This document shows, in pieces, positions 53,573-64,000 of a stretch of 64,000 nucleotides of DNA. Made by a program: the position numbers and the translations under genes. The stretch covers positions 15,636,887-15,700,886 of the forward strand of contig NC_064034.1 in NCBI RefSeq assembly GCF_932526225.1. The letters are read 5' to 3'. Each line of letters starts with the position of its first letter. Position 1 is the first letter of the stretch. Below the pieces are notes generated by a model that saw only the letters and a list, made by a program, of their open reading frames with translations, was not told the origin of the DNA and ran no database searches. Origin of the DNA: Nematostella vectensis (taxonomy: Eukaryota > Cnidaria > Anthozoa > Actiniaria > Edwardsiidae).

Positions 53573-54852
53573 TGTGTCTTTAGTAAAAAATAAATTTGTT
53601 CGTACCTCGTTTCTATTTGTACAAACAAATCCAAATTCGTACCCCTGATTTTTTTACCCGTATTCATGGAAGGTGGTATCACAACCAAAAAGCGCATGGA
53701 TAAAAAGCAAAAAATAAAATGAGAAGTAGAAAAAACATTGAAACATTACCCTTGCAGCTTATTTTTGGCCATCATTCCCCACATCTTCGTGTAGATTTGG
53801 ATTTCGGCTTAGGTAGATGTCATGGGCTTCCATGCTGGATTTTCGTCATAAACAGGAACGGTGCTGTTAATCGTGTGGACGATTTTACCGCAGCTTTCCC
53901 ACGCCAAGAATGAGAAGAGTCGAAACCACGTAACACGGAGTCCAAACAACCAAAAGCGATTTTTGGAGCATCGACTCTACTAAACTGGCGCGCATGCGCC
54001 GTAATGTAACACGGAAACCCACACAAAAAAGACGATCGACTACAAAACTAGACTTGCTCTCCGCTCGCTCCGAGCAACAAAATGCACCTACTAGGTTTTT
54101 CTTTAGCCAACATTTTCAGTTAGCCGCCAGAAAGAACAGCAACTTTTAATGTACAATGCAGTGGTTTATTTGTCCTATTTATTCTGTTTGCTTGAGACTT
54201 CCCCTACTCAATTCAAATAACAAGGACTGTTTTGGAAGTAGATACTTTATTCACGTAAAAATTATGCACTTGTATTTTTTGAAGGCACTTATAATTATGA
54301 TCTTGTTTATTTTCGAAGTGCTTTCTTTTTGATAGGTAGTAGGGTTTAAAGCTAAAAAAACCTATTCGTTTAAATACTAGCGTACAATGAAAGTTTGTCT
54401 ATTGACTAATTCCTAAAATTTACAACAGCCACATTAAATTATAATTTTAACTTAAAATTGGAGGCTTATCTTTAAACCAGGAATACATATGAATATCAGG
54501 AATTTTAAGGAAATACTGCAGAAAGTACAAAAACAACATTAACAACAAGCAACATTAACAACCCTTAAATACGCTTATTTTTTTCTAGTGATAAACACCC
54601 TTTAGTCAGCGAGACATACGGCCAGCAGCTAACCGCAGTAAGAGATGCGCTGACTAGTACTCACGCTCCTGTGAGATAAGCAATACTGACAATCACCAGT
54701 ATTACTTAATCAGCGGTTATCTACAACTAGACATGCGCACGCGTGTCAAGTTTTCTCGATAACGCGGCAACAGCTGTCTTCGGAGGCTGACGTCGAGAAG
54801 TTAGATTATATTGGCGGGAGGGTGCTATTCGCTTCCTATGCGAGCCGCCTGT
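53573..54852. other. Region downstream of the ELAPOR-like gene, with polyadenylation signals
   Basis: On the minus strand AATAAA occurs at 54246-54251 and 54165-54170, about 600-690 bp past the stop codon at 54853; either could end the transcript. Near 53617, GTACAAACAAATCCAA repeats a word from 50541, marking another dispersed repeat. No other gene was seen. Confidence 0.45.
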
Positions 54853-57800
54853 TCACATCATCAGTTTGTCTGACGCCTGTTCCTTCACGGCCTCCAGCTG
54901 AACGGATTCGAAAAACTCGTCATCCTCCTCGTCGTCAAACGCCCTTTCCTAAACAGCAAAGAACATGAATTTTACAATATGAAATAAAACGTGGTCGGGT
55001 CGAAAGTATATGAAAGCGCCTCCATCTTCGAATGAAAGAGTTTGACAGAAAGGAATCAATAACGTCGATATGTTACACGCGTGCGCATGTTGATTGTCAT
55101 TATGCCGCTGTGCACTAGGGTTAGTTCAGATGGCGATAATGATATAAGGAAAGTAATGATAATATGGATTGTTGTAATTATAATGGCTGTTGGATTATAG
55201 ATATTATAATAGCGATGAAGAAGACAATTAAGATGGGGGTGATACTGATTGATGATGATGATGATACTGATGATTGTGATATTGATGATAACGATGATGA
55301 AACTGATAATGGTGATAGTGATAAGGACGATGATCGTGATATTGATGACGATGATGGTGATACTGATGATGACGATGATACCTATACTTAAGGTGATACT
55401 GAAGATGTTGATACTGATGATGGTGATACTGATGATGGTTATACCGATGATGGTGTAATGATGAAAATAGCGATACTGATGACGATATGATGTTACTTAT
55501 GATGATGGTGATATTGATAACAAAATTAACCTTTTTTCCACCGCTGGTTAGGTTCCGGATGCTCTTCAAGATCTTCTTACCCCGTTCCTTAGCCCCGCGA
55601 TGGAAGTGGGTCTATGATTAAAACAGGGATATGTGTCCATTAGTTCAGTTCTTTCTCACAGCACGTCCCAATAAAGTGTTACACAAAAGTACTGCATGAC
55701 GTCAATTGTGTTGTATGACGTATTATTTACCTCCTCGTCTTCGTCCTCCTCATCCTCGTCCATACCACAGCGTTCTACAGTGGGCAGGTCTGCCCCCGAT
55801 CCACTCGCATTCTGCACTAAGCGGTGATACTTGTAGTTCAACCTGCACGGTAATGCCGATATTAGAGTCTTGTTACGGGACAATTGGAATGAGAAACGGA
55901 CGGACAGTACCTTCTATTTTTGCAGTAAAGGAAGCACACGGAACAGACTAACAACACCGTCAGCAGAGCAGCAACTCCAATACCGATCTGAATGGAAGTC
56001 AGAGATGTCAATCGAAACGTAAGCGAGTAAAGGCTTAAATTATGCTAGCTTAGTCTGATGTTGGGTCCTTACCTACCTACACCGAAAAACCAAACCCTTG
56101 AACATAATACAATGTTCAACCTAACCCTAAAGGAACAACCTCGCACACACAAACCTTGATACCCCTCATTGTAGATACCACGCTCTGATGTAGGACCCCA
56201 ACTCCTCTCCCCCCCCCCCCCCCCCACCTCCATCGTACCATATAGGCATGCCCTTGCATACCCAAGAACACACACACACAACTAAAAAACCCTCAGATCC
56301 CACGTTCTGATTCCTAACCACAATCTAGGACCCCATAACCCTCTGTACCGTATAACCACACCCTTAAATGACATTGAAAATCTTCATGGCACACCCGACT
56401 ATTTGATACAAGCCCTCATACGCCTTTGTACACTATAATCACACCCTTACATGCCCTTGAAGTAATCTGATCTAGGACACAATACCCCCCTTCACAAGTT
56501 ATGCTCACACATACCTTGAAATCCTTCATGGCAGATCCGACGGTTTGATCCAAGATGCTACATTCCACAACATTCTCCTCCGGAAGATCAACACCATCAG
56601 TGCAGATTCTTAAACAAAAAGCACAGAAAATTGATAGGGAAGAGCACAACACAAATGGCTTCCTGAAGGATCGAAGTGTGCTATGATCTGCGCCCGCGGT
56701 ACATACCTTGGCTCCTTCCACATGTACGTGGTCCTCTTTTTCCCAGACTTGAAGAAAGAAAAAATTGCTATCAAGCCTCAGAAAACAAATATGAACCAAA
56801 GAACTTGATAACTAAAGTTTAATATGAGGTGACATTTAAAAAAATTCACAATGAGCGGAGCCAAATATTTAGACGAGGGGCTATGTCTCCATTTGTAATG
56901 TTAAAGGATCCTATTTCTATCATTAGTATTCTTGCATAAGTTTTTTTTTTGGGGGGGGTATAGCATACTTTTTCTCGAGCTCCACATACATTATTTAACA
57001 CTTAAATAGGTCATTTCCGCATATCCTCCTTCACAATTCAATCATCTTACCTCACATGCTGAAGTGACCTTCTGGTAGTCCGCCACTTGGCAAACAGGAC
57101 ATGCCTTCTGCGTCTTCCACAGGAACTCAAATCTGCAAGAAGACGACAAGATGAAAAAGTGCAAAAGAATGCGGAAAGAAGGAAGTTAGTCCATAAAACG
57201 TATAACAACTCACTTGCATCCGTCACATGTGCCATCCGGGCAGCGAGCAGGCATCTGCAGGAGACCCTAGAGTGTGCCATAGCGAACGTAAAAAAATTAA
57301 TCGGCAAAAGGGAGTATTGAAAAGGGGCGCCTTCGTAATAGTGAAGGAACGAAGAGACCTAGAGTGTGCCATAGCGAACGTAAAAAAAGTAATCGGAAAA
57401 GGGGCGCCTCCGTAATGGCGACAGAACGAACAAATGAATTGTTGTGAGCGTACTATCATCACTGCGGTGCATTTTCCTGAATGCACCTACTAATGAATGT
57501 GGTATTCGACCTTATCTTTACAGTTGGGGTGGCATTTCAATGTGGCAATGATTGTGTTTATGATGTTGTTATTTACAGTACCTTATCTTTTGCGTTGGGG
57601 TCGCATTTCAGCGTGACAAGGATCGTACGTCCTTGTGGACAGGCTGAAGTGGCCCTGGGTCATGGGAACAGCAGTATGAGTCTAAAGACAAATCCAACAA
57701 TAACAAAGATACTGAACACATAGTATACCTGGAAGAGTGATACTTGTAGCAGAAATGAGCGGTCTTGTTGCTGATCAGCCCTGTGAAATACAATTTTTTT

Positions 57801-57921
57801 TAGTACGGGTTTATATGTCATGTCAATGGAGAGCCTCGCTGTGCACTCACCTTCGTCTTCAAAAGCTGAAGGACGGACATCTTCGAGGTCTTCTGTAATA
57901 GCTTGCAGTTCCTCCCCAAGC
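54853..57921 (-). CDS. ELAPOR: ELAPOR-like gene, 3' part: GTCDGC region, transmembrane segment and cytoplasmic tail
   Basis: Exons on the minus strand are 57851-57921, 57729-57780, 57582-57654, 57214-57254, 57051-57132, 56707-56747, 56515-56608, 55911-55987, 55731-55842, 55531-55611 and 54853-54948. Phases close from 57654 to the stop. Visible words are TILVTLKCDPNAK, ARCPDGTCDGCKFEFLW, CPVCQVADYQKVTSACE, TTYMWKEPRICTDGVDLPEE, the membrane span IGIGVAALLTVLLVCSVCFL, then LNYKYHRLVQNASGS, an acidic DEDEEDEDEE stretch, AKERGKKILKSIRNLTS and a C-terminus ending SDKLMM. The order matches the vertebrate ELAPOR1/ELAPOR2 C-terminal third (endosome/lysosome-associated regulators of apoptosis and autophagy). 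Orthology is well supported; function here is inferred. Confidence 0.92.
55230..55500. repeat. Imperfect GAT microsatellite
   Basis: GATGATGATACTGATGATGG and similar words fill about 270 bp of the penultimate intron region of the ELAPOR-like gene. Asp-rich (plus) or His/Tyr-rich (minus) frames here are compositional. Confidence 0.85.
57267..57390. repeat. Direct duplication at about 92-bp offset in an ELAPOR intron
   Basis: AGTGTGCCATAGCGAACGTA followed by an A-run occurs at 57271 and again at 57363, with GGGGCGCCT words between and after. It is immediately upstream (gene sense) of the 41-bp exon at 57214-57254. Confidence 0.6.
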
Positions 57922-58451
57922 CTGTAAAGATCAGCAGCACTATGAGCCTAATAGCATTGTGCTTTATAGTAAACCTATGATTAGAATATGGCAATGAGAA
58001 CCTGTAATATGGAAATAATTAATCGAAACACCCAAATAGTTATGTTTATTAACTTGAGTATAATTTAATATGGTTCACCAAAAACTGGCAAAAAATTGGC
58101 AACCAGTTGACAACCAGTTTTTGGTGTAATATGAAAGCATACAGTACAGTAATGTTAGCCAGGGACTAGACACATAACATAGTTATTATCTACAAGTAAT
58201 ATACACCTACACCTAGCAGGCGCAAACGCAGGATTGGCCATGGGTGGATGCACAGTCATAGGTATCATGGAAAAAGCATGGTATTTGAAGATTCCCTAAT
58301 GAGGAATGACCCACTCTTTGGCACCGCAACCCCCTGTGTTTGCGCCTGCCTAGATACCATTACTATTGGACTAAAATAAGTCATGGAAACTGACATATAA
58401 GCTGTACAGTGTGCTTTACCAGGGTCTATAAAGAATTGTACTCTCACTTAC

Positions 58452-60957
58452 TTGAGTGGTTGTACAGCAAGGGCTTGGCCTTTGTTGTTGGGGATGATAG
58501 TGAAGCGACAAACATTGGATGTCAGATTAAAGTCCTCCTACACAGACAGATATCAATAGTTTTACAGAAAGCAAGGTAAGAAAAGAAAAAATAGTGTAGA
58601 TCCCAAAAAAAAAAATACTTGGTTCTGAAGAATGTAGTAATGTCAGCATTACTAATTCTCGGACAGTTTTATCAAGAATGCAAATATTTTCATACTCAAT
58701 TAAGACTTTAACGCAAAAAAGGTTATTGAAGTAAAACACACATGTCTGCCAGAATTGATGCTGATGTTGCTATGGCATACTGCCCCCTTGTACGGGTGAC
58801 CACACAAGCTGATATGGAAGATGTGGAAGTAGCGAGATCCGCGACTTGTGAAGGCTGGTGCCCCGGACACTGAGACTTGCCTATTGATAAGAACATACCA
58901 AGGATTACAGGATCAATATACTTATTAACATAACATTGATTCCATTTTTGTGGCCTATGAGTAAAAGAAGTTAACAATTTCAGAAACGGGATTCCCTAAT
59001 GCCCTTCCACACGGAACTTTTTATCTTGTAAAATAAGATAGAGGAATACACAGACACATCTAATGGTTAAAAGCCTACAATCAGATTTTATGTTCTCAGC
59101 TCAGTGGTATTCCTCATGCTAATAAATAATATATGTAGCATACTGTATTTAAAAATTATAAAATGAGGTAAAGGACTTTAGTGAACTTGTGCATGTCTTT
59201 TGTCTTGGATGACGGTACTGTCAAATCCGTTGTATCGCGACCCGCGTTTTCAAAACACGATTTGTTTTGGTTTTCTGTTCCGTCAGTAAAACCATTCTGA
59301 GCAAATCAGAGTCTTGCTTTGTGCACTTCCCTGGCTATCCTCTGGACGAAAACCAGACAGTGTCGCGACAGAAAGCCAGGTAACTGCACTAGGCAAGAGA
59401 TGGCAATAATTTGATTGGCTTAGAATAATTTGACTGGCGGTACAGAAAATCCCAAAAGACAAAAACAAGTCGATGTTTTGAAAATGTGGCGTCGCGATAC
59501 AAGGGATTTGACAGTAAGGATCCACTGCAATGCAATCCCACGTGTAGATCAGACAACCACATAATTACATGATTACAAAAACAACTTAAGTACCTACCCT
59601 TGCAAATCGGAGAAATCAAATTGGCGGCCATGCCTCTTGGAATGGAACTTACAGTCTGAATAGCATGTTGTGGAGGCTTTATCACTAGATAAAGAACATA
59701 ACAGATATTTTTATCAATTTGTTAATGTCCCATGCAAACTGCATAACATATTACCTCTCCAAGCAACACACGGATGTAAACATCATTAATTAGGTATTGA
59801 TATTACCTCTTTAAGCCTGGTCCACATGGTATGCAAGCACCTTTCCCATAAGGGTTGGTAACGTTCAAATAAGTGTCTGTAATAAAATAAGGAAAATGAC
59901 ACCATTTGAGGTGAATTCATCATGCATAGCATGTTTAAAAAAATCATGGTGCTATTACGCATAATGGTATTGGACTGTATAAGGATCGCTTTAAAATTCC
60001 ATAAACGATAGCTTTGTTTACAGGACTAATAACAGCACTTGAGGATTTCTGTGGCAAATAAATCTTTACAAATCTCTCACAATGCTTTCTCTTTCCACCA
60101 TTAATGAAAAACTGTAGGCAATAAGTTGCCTAATGACTTAGCAACTACTTGCCTAATGACATAGCAACTTTTTGCCTCTGGTTACTTAGAGGTCTGTTAT
60201 TGCACAGCTAATTGTATTAAGAAAGATACACTTACTTTCTGGGCAGGGCACACACTGCTTCAGCTTGGTATTGATATAATTCCCAAGAGGACAAGCAACA
60301 CAGCTGAAATTTATATAAATTACCATGTTAGAAAACACCTTTAAGACAAAAGGACCTTAAACTTCTAGCACTTACCCTGAGGAGGATTTAGAAGTGACAG
60401 GGCAGTCTTTACACACGGTGGCACCACCAGAGATGGTATTGGTCACGTTGATAGAATAGATTTTCACTCTGCAAAACAAAACAATTATAACAAGATTTCA
60501 GTACAACAATGAAAGTAACATAGTAGCAAAGTAAATGAGAAAGCATTTTTTAGACTTGCACAAATGTTAAGGATTAATACTATGTAATGTAGATGTACAA
60601 AAAAAGGGCGGATTTTAAAATTTGTGTCCAGACATACACTGTGTCAACAGTTAATGGTTTTGTTGTTCTGGCTCATACAAAGAAAATGATCAGAGAATAA
60701 TATGACTATTACCTGTCATTAGGGTAATTGTGGGTAGTCTTTGTCATCATAAAATCAGACGAGATCTTCTGGAATGTCCATGTGAATGTTGTACGCTCTT
60801 GGGAAGTGATGATGTAGCTGAAAAAGTGTAAAGAACAATCAGAGAGTATTGGTTTACAATTGGTGAGTCTTTTGAGTCAGTGACTTACTCGTATCTGGTC
60901 TTTGTATGCTTTCCTTTCCATGACTCTATTAGTTGAACACTCTTGTAGCCTACAGCC
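58452..60957 (-). CDS. ELAPOR: ELAPOR-like gene, middle part with MRH-like region
   Basis: Exons: 60889 to about 60957, 60713-60817, 60376-60468, 60236-60303, 59807-59876, 59598-59684, 58742-58880 and 58452-58537. Recognisable words are YIITSQERTTFTWTFQK, KIYSINVTNTISGGAT, CVACPLGNYINTKLKQC, YGKGACIPCGPGLK, TTCYSDCKFHSKRHGRQF, FTSRGSRYFHIFHISLCG and FNLTSNVCRFTIIPNN. The FTSxGxxYFHxFxxSLCG word is a hallmark of ELAPOR and lies in its mannose-6-phosphate-receptor-homology-like segment. Exon ends at 58742 and 60957 are approximate. The introns hold only AT-rich DNA and short low-complexity runs. Confidence 0.9.
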
Positions 60958-61343
60958 TACAGTAGGGATGAAAAGAGAAAATATTAATACTAATATTAAT
61001 GTTGGCATTCAAGGACAGTAGTTTCTATTGCTCCTATTATAATGTCCCTTATTGGAGAAACAAAATGGAAAACATCTACACATAAGAAGTGGTGAAATAG
61101 CCCTTTGGGTTGGGCTTCATGTGTTTACCTTCAGGAAATACATTGTGTATCATATAAATAATGTGTGTCTGGAATACTGTGGAGTTGATTGGCAAATGTG
61201 GGGGTCAAAAGCATGTAAAAAACCTGAAGACAATGTGCAGAACATGGATCATTATTTTATTTTATATTTTTGGAAGAGGTGGGGGGGGGGGGGGGGGGGG
61301 GGAGGATTCTAAAGAAGCCATACCATGACACTAAGAACCATAC

Positions 61344-63739
61344 CTGTTTAAACTTAAGCAGACAGTCTCCCTGGCAATCCATTTCAAACACAATGCTGAT
61401 CAATCCATATTGTCCCATCTTTCCTGTTGGGGCACCAAAGCCCTTTGTTTCTAGGTGCAGCACCAGGTAGACATCATCGGCATGGTTCATACCGCTTGTG
61501 ATGTGCTCACCATACAACTGCCAGCCTTGCCTTGAGGCACACCCTCTCTCTATTCATACAACAATAATAACAAAGACCTTTCAAGCTTATCAGCCTCAAC
61601 AATAGCGTAGATATGAATGGCCTCAGGCAGCCACCATAGGACTCCATTTCTAGCCATAAAACATAGCTTGGGATTGAATACTGTGTTTATTTAACAATTT
61701 TTTTTCCTGTATAAAAACATAAGAGACAAAACGTTAATAACAACCTGTGAGTTACCTGACAAAGAGAAGCATGATGCCTTCATGTTAGGTGGCAAGTTTC
61801 TCCACCATCGGAAATCATATCCATAAACAGGCGAGGTGGACACAGGGCACTGCTTACAACCTATGAGAAACAACATCAATGGTTATACTGTTACAGTATA
61901 TCATATATCATACAGTGTATGATATGACTTACAAACCTCACAAAGAATTTCAGTAGATGTAAACAATATAACTGGCAGCCTTTTATATTGTTTTTTTTTA
62001 AACTGTGTTTTACAAATTTGCAGAATTCGCGGTATTTGTTGTTTTCTAATATACATACAATAGTTCTTAGTGTAGTTTCAATATATATAGTACAGTATGT
62101 CTACTTTAGCTAGTAAGAAAAGAAAATAATCACATCTGAAAAAGCCAGAATTAGATTACAATGTAAATACTTATTACTGCCATCAATGTAATGGACAGAT
62201 AATGCATTCTGTGTCATTGTTTGTCGTGCCAGGCTTACCTTTAATGCCATCACTGTAATGGTTCTCTGGACAGAATATACAGTCTGTGCCATTGGCTGTC
62301 ATACCAGGGTTACATGGAGGACAGTCTTGAGTCCCCCCTGAGGCAGGCAGCTTCACACTGCCCTCAAGATCATCACGGCATATCTTTGGCTCAATCCACT
62401 GGAATGTGACTTTGGTGGCATGATTTGCGTCACACTCGGATCTGGTGGAGTAGAAGTCTTGCTCGGTGCAGGGCTTTCTCTGGGTGCAATTTGAGGAGCC
62501 TGGACCTGTGGGATGATTTCCGTAATTATTGGCTATGAAATCTTAATAACATTCTTGTTCGTACCTGTGCTTATGCAGAGTCCTTGCTAAGAAGCATAGA
62601 AATAAAAAAAGACCTCTATAAGCTATGTGCAGAGTAAGGGAGAGAACATACAAACATACATAAAAATATATGTTATTTACCAGATGGGAGGTCTGTATCG
62701 TGAAATACTGTGACCGAGGTCAGTATTTTCAAGGCCGAGATCACAGTATTTCACAATATGGACAGACCCTTAGCTGGGAAATAACATATTAATTTTTTTC
62801 CTCAATAGATTTTCCAACTTTGTTTACCTTACGGGCTTATAGTTGCACAAGGCACGGTTTCACTTCTGACTTTTGTCGATGTTTGTGGAGATTTTTTTGC
62901 TTATGATCATTCAATAAACTCCATTTTGTATTTCCACACAACTCTTTTAATCCTCCAGAAATACAGAACCTCCAAAGAAGACATTCTCTGAGTTTTGACC
63001 AACAAGTTTGTAAAATCAAGATCTATAACCTTGGGAGTAAAAAATCCAGTTTTGCGCTGGTCATTTTACAAATCAACTCACTATTTTGACCTTTGGAGGT
63101 GAGAGGGCCGGTATCGCGGGGTCCGGATCGTAGGATACCAAACCTCACGAGAGCCAATCAGAGCGCTCGATTTGATGGATACCGGATCCCGAAAAAAAAA
63201 AAATGCTTCTTATGGAGCATAACTTACTTGAAAATTCTGTAACCTCATTACACTGATTGCACTTGGTCGCTCCAGAACTAGAGAAGGAATTCTTGGGGCA
63301 CATCTGGCAACTGAAAAAGCAGTCGTTTTGCTTATTTGCACAAATAAATCAAATGAGCATAAAAATATAGTCTCTACAGGTTAAATTAAACAACCATTGA
63401 AATAAATGTATAATAATTTTGTTGGCACAATTTTGTAGCAATACTTCATCATTTCATAACATGATTTTTTAAAAGATATATACAAAATCTGCCAGGACCC
63501 TAACAATAAAAACATTTTGAATTGATTTTCTACAAAAAGCTCATAAAGCATCAATCAAAGAAGAGTATTCAATGTTGTCCAAAGTATTTACAAAATTCAC
63601 ATATCTCTATATACAGTATGTATGTAAAGAGTGCAGGCACATACAAAGGAAAGAGTTTAATGGACTCACTGAGCTGCAGCCATCTTGTCATTAAAGGTTC
63701 CTGCAGGGCATGGCTGGCACTCAGATGTATAAGCCACAC
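61344..63739 (-). CDS. ELAPOR: ELAPOR-like gene, 5' part present in the window (cysteine-rich)
   Basis: Exons: 63670-63739 (VAYTSECQPCPAGTFNDK), 63228-63310 (CQMCPKNSFSSSGATKCNQC), 62239-62505 (the longest, with FQWIEPKICRDDLEGSVKLP and TQDCPPCNPGMTANGTDC), 61756-61860 (YGYDFRWWRNLPPNMKAS) and 61344-61549 (GWQLYGEHITSGMNHADDVY, ending DCLLKFKQ). These are growth-factor-receptor-like CxxC repeats of the ELAPOR ectodomain. The signal peptide and first exons lie beyond the right edge; nothing convincing remains between 63740 and 64000. The 61549 acceptor choice is uncertain by a few bases. Confidence 0.92.
62669..62788. mobile_element. 120-bp fold-back MITE in ELAPOR intron
   Basis: The left arm TATGTTATTTACCAGATGGG with GGTCTGTATCGTGAAATACT pairs with the right arm AGTATTTCACAATATGGACA, then GACCCTTAGCTGGGAAATAACATA. 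The whole sequence can fold into one long hairpin. It is non-coding. Confidence 0.75.
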
Positions 63740-64000
63740 CTTCACAGAAAAATCACCAATTATTACACATACTACTCTTATTAATGAAGGACAATTTTAC
63801 ATCACTGCAAAATACACAAAGAAGCATCACCTCCCATGTAATCAGGATTCTGAAATTTGACAAAAGTCTTGGGCTCGGATTTTGAAACGTGGGTCTCGGT
63901 GCCTCTTGGATTTACCCATCCCTACCCCTAGATAGCCATAATCAATGTGTGTTTGAGTAAAAACTGTCGCCATTATCCCCAATACATTTTAAATTCCATC

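Noticed and set aside
55164-55569. Asp-rich and His-rich frames near 55.2-55.5 kb
   Set aside because: They come from a GAT microsatellite in an ELAPOR intron.

Overview
The window looks like nuclear DNA of an invertebrate animal. It has many short phase-1 exons encoding extracellular modules, long introns packed with satellites, fold-back elements and retrotransposons, and no prokaryotic signals. The module set (TSP1, F5/8C, CUB, C-type lectin, SEA, FN3), an ELAPOR-type receptor gene and a hammerhead-ribozyme retroelement together suggest a cnidarian, probably an anthozoan. That taxonomic call is inference, not something read directly from a marker gene.

Positions 1-32.9 kb hold one large minus-strand gene that runs off the left edge. 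Reading 5' to 3' (right to left), it encodes a possible signal-peptide exon, a CUB domain, a C-type lectin-like domain, three F5/8C (discoidin) domains, eleven TSP1 repeats, a SEA domain and at least two FN3 domains. Splice phases agree at nearly every joint I could test, and the gap between the last TSP1 exon and the SEA domain is the main unresolved part. The first F5/8C domain is split by an intron of about 17.3 kb that is almost entirely a 41/42-bp minisatellite (14.28-31.25 kb). Two LINE fragments sit inside that array.

Positions 32.9-54.8 kb hold no convincing host gene. They contain tandem repeats, terminal-inverted-repeat elements, a decayed Crypton-type recombinase relic, a CRE-palindrome satellite, and a nested cluster at 41.8-48.7 kb. 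In that cluster a GT-rich locus flanked by 194-bp direct repeats carries two insertions. One is a 635-bp non-autonomous element with three hammerhead ribozyme cores and an 11-bp target site duplication. The other is an apparently intact 4.2-kb non-LTR retrotransposon with AP-endonuclease, reverse transcriptase and a C-terminal zinc finger.

Positions 54.85-63.74 kb hold the C-terminal majority of an ELAPOR1/2-like gene (minus strand, 5' end beyond the right edge): cysteine-rich repeats, an MRH-like region, one transmembrane segment and an acidic cytoplasmic tail, spread over at least 24 small exons.

The most notable items are the hammerhead element, the domain-splitting minisatellite intron, the receptor architecture, and the potentially active LINE beside the ribozyme element.
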